Source of the DNA: Sneathiella sp.
GTDB lineage: Bacteria > Pseudomonadota > Alphaproteobacteria > Sneathiellales > Sneathiellaceae
NCBI GenBank assembly: GCA_016765515.1
Contig: JAESPT010000170.1
Span: 1-5,902, forward strand
Length of the DNA stretch: 5,902 nucleotides
Direction of reading: 5' to 3'
Each line of letters opens with the position of its first letter. Within the stretch, counting starts at the first letter, position 1. A program made the translations under genes and the position numbers. Below the pieces are notes generated by a model, which was not told where the DNA came from, made no database searches, and saw only the letters and a program-made list of their open reading frames with translations. This document shows, one piece after another, positions 4,483 to 5,902 of the stretch.

Positions 4483-5541
4483 TTGGCTTTGACTTCTGAA
4501 CGATTGGAAAAATTGCGGCAAAAATTTGCCGGCGCGAATGGCGGAGATATGTATGATCCGAAATTCAAGCAGATCGCCAGCAGAATTTTTTCTGAAGGTG
4601 GTCGGCGCGATGCCCCTTATGCGGGCGTTCCAACACTTCTGGATGCTCCGTATCGTCAGATTGATGTTTATTCTGACACATTTACGGATTTGGATATTGC
4701 CCTGTTCGGTGCGCCTATGGATTTGGGCGTGACCAACAGAAATGGCGCCCGGTTCGGCCCGCGTGCTCTGCGTTCCATAGAGCGGATAGGGCCGTATAAT
4801 GATGCTTTGGAATGTGCGCCGGTTCATGAGTTGACTGTCGCCGACATTGGCGATGTGCCGTTTGAGAGCCGTTTTGATCTGGCCCAGAGCCATCGGGATA
4901 TCGAAGCCTTCGTCCGCAAAATTGTGGAAAATGGTGTTATCCCCATGGCCGTTGGCGGGGACCATTCAATCACTCATCCAATTTTGAAAGTTCTGGGAGA
5001 AAAGGAACCTGTCGGATTGATCCATATTGATGCCCACTGTGATACGGGCGGATCCTATGAAGGGGAAAAATTTCATCACGGGGGCCCGTTTCGAAATGCC
5101 GTCCTGGACGGCGTACTTGATCCTGAACGGACGATACAGATTGGTATTCGCGGGGCAGCTGGATATATTTGGGAATTTTCGGAAATGTCCGGAATGACCG
5201 TTGTCCATGCACGGGATATTACTGAAGACGGCCTGGATGGTATCATTGCCAATGCCCGCGCGATCATTGGAGAAGGGCCAACCTATCTATCCTTTGATAT
5301 CGACAGCATCGACCCAGCTTTTGCCCCCGGTACGGGGACGCCGGAAATCGGCGGTCTTACAACACGAGAAGCCATGACGATCATCCGGGGAATGAAAGGC
5401 GCAAATTTGGTCGGCGCTGATGTTGTTGAGGTGGCGCCAGCATACGATCCCACATCAAACACAGCACATGCCGGGGCGCAGATGCTGTTTGAAATTCTCA
5501 GTCTGATGCAATTCTCTCCCTCTCTGAACACTAAAAAATAG
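4483..5541 (+). CDS. Ureohydrolase of the agmatinase/arginase superfamily (guanidino-compound hydrolase)
   Basis: The enzyme should hydrolyse a guanidino group to urea and an amine, using a binuclear metal centre (Mn2+ in most relatives, Ni2+ in some). From the TTG at 4483 it has 352 residues. The fold markers are FGAPMDLGVTNRNGARFGPR (75-94), GGDHS (158-162), HIDAHCDTGG (181-190), HHGGPFR (198-204) and SFDIDSIDPAFAPGTGTPE (270-288). All six metal ligands are present: H161, D183, H185, D187, D272 and D274. The HHGGPFR loop, where agmatinases usually have a DHGT-type sequence, and the roughly 60-residue N-terminal extension before the core point to a guanidino-acid, guanidine or related hydrolase rather than a classic agmatinase. 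This is inference, and agmatine is not excluded. It diverges from a LysR regulator gene and is followed by a Rid gene. A longer form starting at TTG 4468 would add five residues. Confidence 0.92.
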   Translation: MALTSERLEKLRQKFAGANGGDMYDPKFKQIASRIFSEGGRRDAPYAGVPTLLDAPYRQIDVYSDTFTDLDIALFGAPMDLGVTNRNGARFGPRALRSIERIGPYNDALECAPVHELTVADIGDVPFESRFDLAQSHRDIEAFVRKIVENGVIPMAVGGDHSITHPILKVLGEKEPVGLIHIDAHCDTGGSYEGEKFHHGGPFRNAVLDGVLDPERTIQIGIRGAAGYIWEFSEMSGMTVVHARDITEDGLDGIIANARAIIGEGPTYLSFDIDSIDPAFAPGTGTPEIGGLTTREAMTIIRGMKGANLVGADVVEVAPAYDPTSNTAHAGAQMLFEILSLMQFSPSLNTKK

Positions 5542-5549
5542 GAAGTATA

Positions 5550-5894
5550 ATGACAATTGAACGTATTGAACCGGGCGCGCGTATGAGCCAGGTTGCCATC
5601 CACAACGACACTATATATTTGGCCGGTCAAGTTGGTAACGGCAAAGATGCGGCGACCCAAACTGAAGACATGCTGGCCGAAATTGATCGATTGCTGGAAA
5701 AAGCAGGAAGTTCCAAATCCCAAATTCTGTCCGCCACAATCTGGCTGGCAACAATGGATGATTTTGCGAGCATGAATGCAGTTTGGGATGCGTGGATTGA
5801 CCCACAAAATCCGCCGACCCGAGCCTGCGGTGAAGCGCGATTGGCAACATCCGACTATCTGGTTGAAGCGATTATTGTTGCAGCCAAGGGCTGA
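5550..5894 (+). CDS. YoaB-like Rid-family (YjgF/YER057c/UK114) protein
   Basis: This 114-aa protein belongs to the Rid superfamily, small trimeric cytoplasmic proteins that hydrolyse reactive imines and enamines or bind small metabolites. The opening MTIERIEPGARMSQVAIHN, the segment LLEKAGSSKSQILSATIWLA and DDFASMNAVWDAWI closely follow Escherichia coli YoaB, also 114 residues long. The conserved carboxylate-binding arginine is present as R91 in PPTRACGEARLA, with C93 beside it and E106 in LVEAIIVAA; all three match residues that line the RidA active site. The tyrosine at position 17 of E. coli RidA is not obviously conserved. The ATG at 5550 follows GGAAG, which overlaps the upstream TAG stop, and only eight bases separate the two genes, so they form an operon. 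Neighbouring Rid genes often serve FAD-dependent amine or amino-acid oxidases; a partner of that kind may lie just beyond the window. Confidence 0.93.
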   Translation: MTIERIEPGARMSQVAIHNDTIYLAGQVGNGKDAATQTEDMLAEIDRLLEKAGSSKSQILSATIWLATMDDFASMNAVWDAWIDPQNPPTRACGEARLATSDYLVEAIIVAAKG

Positions 5895-5902
5895 CTTCAG
5901 AA

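Noticed and set aside
4363..4965. A 200-codon - strand frame opposite the ureohydrolase
   Set aside because: It is antisense to a gene with all catalytic motifs, and its product has no recognisable family; it is a shadow of codon bias.
5283..5807. A 174-codon - strand frame opposite the ureohydrolase end and the Rid gene
   Set aside because: It spans two well-identified + strand genes and their junction, and its translation lacks domain character.
1..5902. Mobile element, CRISPR array or tRNA attachment site flanking the middle island
   Set aside because: I saw no transposase or integrase motif, no regularly spaced repeats, no tRNA-like clover-leaf and no matching terminal repeats or target duplications at the island edges.

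Overview
The window looks like a chromosomal segment of a Gram-negative bacterium, most likely an alphaproteobacterium of moderate GC content. The gene families fit this: a sugar-acid IlvD/Edd dehydratase coupled to a KDG kinase, a LysR regulator divergent from a ureohydrolase, and a YoaB-type Rid protein. The assignment is inferred from gene content and composition only. No rRNA, tRNA, CRISPR array, insertion sequence or integrase is visible.

Left block (1-1995, + strand): a sugar-acid catabolic operon. It holds the C-terminal half of an IlvD/Edd-family aldonate dehydratase, then a 2-keto-3-deoxygluconate (KDG) kinase whose start overlaps the dehydratase stop. A third reading frame begins in an ATGA overlap but is broken by apparent compensating frameshifts and spans only about 66 codons. 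Its final stop runs into a strong rho-independent terminator at 1961-1995. Dehydratase plus kinase would turn an aldonate into KDG and then KDPG. No KDPG aldolase is visible here.

Middle block (about 2045-3160, - strand): a small accessory-looking island. In transcription order it holds an XRE-family helix-turn-helix regulator (102 aa), a 113-aa protein of unknown function with a strong ribosome binding site, and a 42-aa protein with two CxxCxGxG motifs (DnaJ zinc-finger style) and its own ribosome binding site. Short dyads and direct repeats lie in the gaps and are candidate operators. This is the least explained part of the window. The region 3064-3441 has no convincing gene.

Right block (3442-5902): a LysR-type regulator on the - strand diverges from a ureohydrolase of the agmatinase/arginase superfamily on the + strand. 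A YoaB-like Rid protein follows after an 8-base gap. The 108-base divergent region contains a good sigma70-like promoter for the ureohydrolase. It also has a weaker promoter for the regulator that spans an AATTCGAATT dyad. This layout fits inducible catabolism of a guanidino compound, with the Rid protein handling a reactive imine or enamine made by an enzyme probably encoded further downstream. The substrate cannot be read from the sequence.
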